A DNA stretch of 13,977 bases from assembly GCA_003151875.1 (NCBI GenBank), contig PLYW01000194.1, forward strand, positions 1 to 13,977, given 5' to 3'. The notes under the pieces were generated by a model that searched no databases, had not been told where the DNA came from, and saw only the letters and a program-made list of their open reading frames with translations. The position numbers and the translations under genes are program-made. The stretch comes from Acidobacteriaceae bacterium (GTDB lineage Bacteria > Acidobacteriota > Terriglobia > Terriglobales > Acidobacteriaceae). Below are positions 13,718 to 13,977 of the stretch, piece after piece; position 1 is the first letter of the stretch, and every line of letters starts with the position of its first letter.

Positions 13718-13977
13718 CTACGTTCCTTCGTTCCAGCTTGCCAGGTACTCTTCCTGCTCGGGAGTCAGGCGGTCAATCTTAATACCCATCGACTCCAGCT
13801 TGAGTTTCGCGACCCGCTTGTCGAGTTCCTCCGGAACTTTGTACACCTGCTTTTCGAGCGACGAGTGGTTCTTCACCAGGTACTCCAGCGACAGCGCCTG
13901 GTCGGCGAAGCTCATATCCATCACCGACGCTGGATGTCCTTCCGCCGCGGCAAGGTTGATCAGGCGGCCTTCGCCCA
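13718..13977 (-). CDS. ahcY: Adenosylhomocysteinase, C-terminal part (runs off the window)
   Basis: S-adenosylhomocysteine hydrolase splits SAH into adenosine and homocysteine, keeping methylation reactions going. Only the last 85 codons are present; the gene continues beyond 13977 on the minus strand. The visible part reads GEGRLINLAAAEGHPASVMDM (given as GRLINLAAAEGHP and ASVMDMSFADQALSLEYL), then LEKQVYKVPEELD and a family-typical end LTPEQEEYLASW. The open frame upstream of the internal GTG/ATG codons near 13924 shows that no gene start lies in the window. It is followed by the heptamer array and a terminator, so it is probably a separate transcript from the methyltransferase. Confidence 0.95.
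   Translation of the reverse strand, partial: GEGRLINLAAAEGHPASVMDMSFADQALSLEYLVKNHSSLEKQVYKVPEELDKRVAKLKLESMGIKIDRLTPEQEEYLASWNEGT

Overview
The window is GC-rich with dense, tightly packed genes and no rRNA, tRNA, CRISPR array or recognisable transposase. The gene set suggests a soil- or sediment-type bacterium of the Acidobacteriota (Koribacter-like). It includes futalosine-pathway menaquinone genes, a GlpX-type fructose bisphosphatase, a glutaryl-CoA dehydrogenase, a Tat-exported glycosylasparaginase and a hibernation-factor/sigma fusion. The phylum is an inference from gene content and style and was not checked by a search.

Layout. Positions 99-1775 (minus): tlyA then nadK, a two-gene unit. 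Positions 1776-2126: an AT-richer divergent control region with two or three DnaA-box-like sites, small inverted repeats and a plausible promoter. Positions 2127-3062 (plus): an orphan, eroded E1-alpha dehydrogenase homologue. Positions 3155-3334 (minus): a 59-residue zinc-ribbon protein. Positions 3654-4832 (plus): glutaryl-CoA dehydrogenase, followed directly by a heptamer-repeat array. Positions 5071-6111 (plus): glpX, with a strong terminator. Positions 6416-8691 (plus): an HPF/RaiA-sigma fusion followed by an eRF1-like (baeRF-type) protein with a zinc ribbon. Positions 8827-10053 (plus): Tat-signal glycosylasparaginase. Positions 10066-13560 (minus): a methyltransferase, the prenyltransferase mqnP, an antitoxin/toxin pair and mqnE, all in one direction with small gaps. 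Positions 13718-13977 (minus): the 3' end of ahcY, followed by a second heptamer array and a terminator.

How the genes work together. The most interesting block is 6416-8691. One protein appears to join the ribosome-binding N-domain of a hibernation factor to ECF-type sigma regions 2 and 4. The next gene is a release-factor-1-like protein of the eukaryote/archaea fold with no GGQ at the expected place. Together they look like a stress or ribosome-hibernation module coupling ribosome state to transcription. A second notable block is the menaquinone unit, where a ParE/RelE-type toxin-antitoxin pair sits between mqnP and mqnE with a 14-base junction on one side and about 60 bases on the other. 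A third signal is a period-7 repeat placed 2-4 bases after the stop codons of two unrelated genes (gcdH and ahcY), in the same orientation relative to the gene. It supplies TAG triplets in all three frames. Everything is read by eye; homology calls rest on remembered family motifs.
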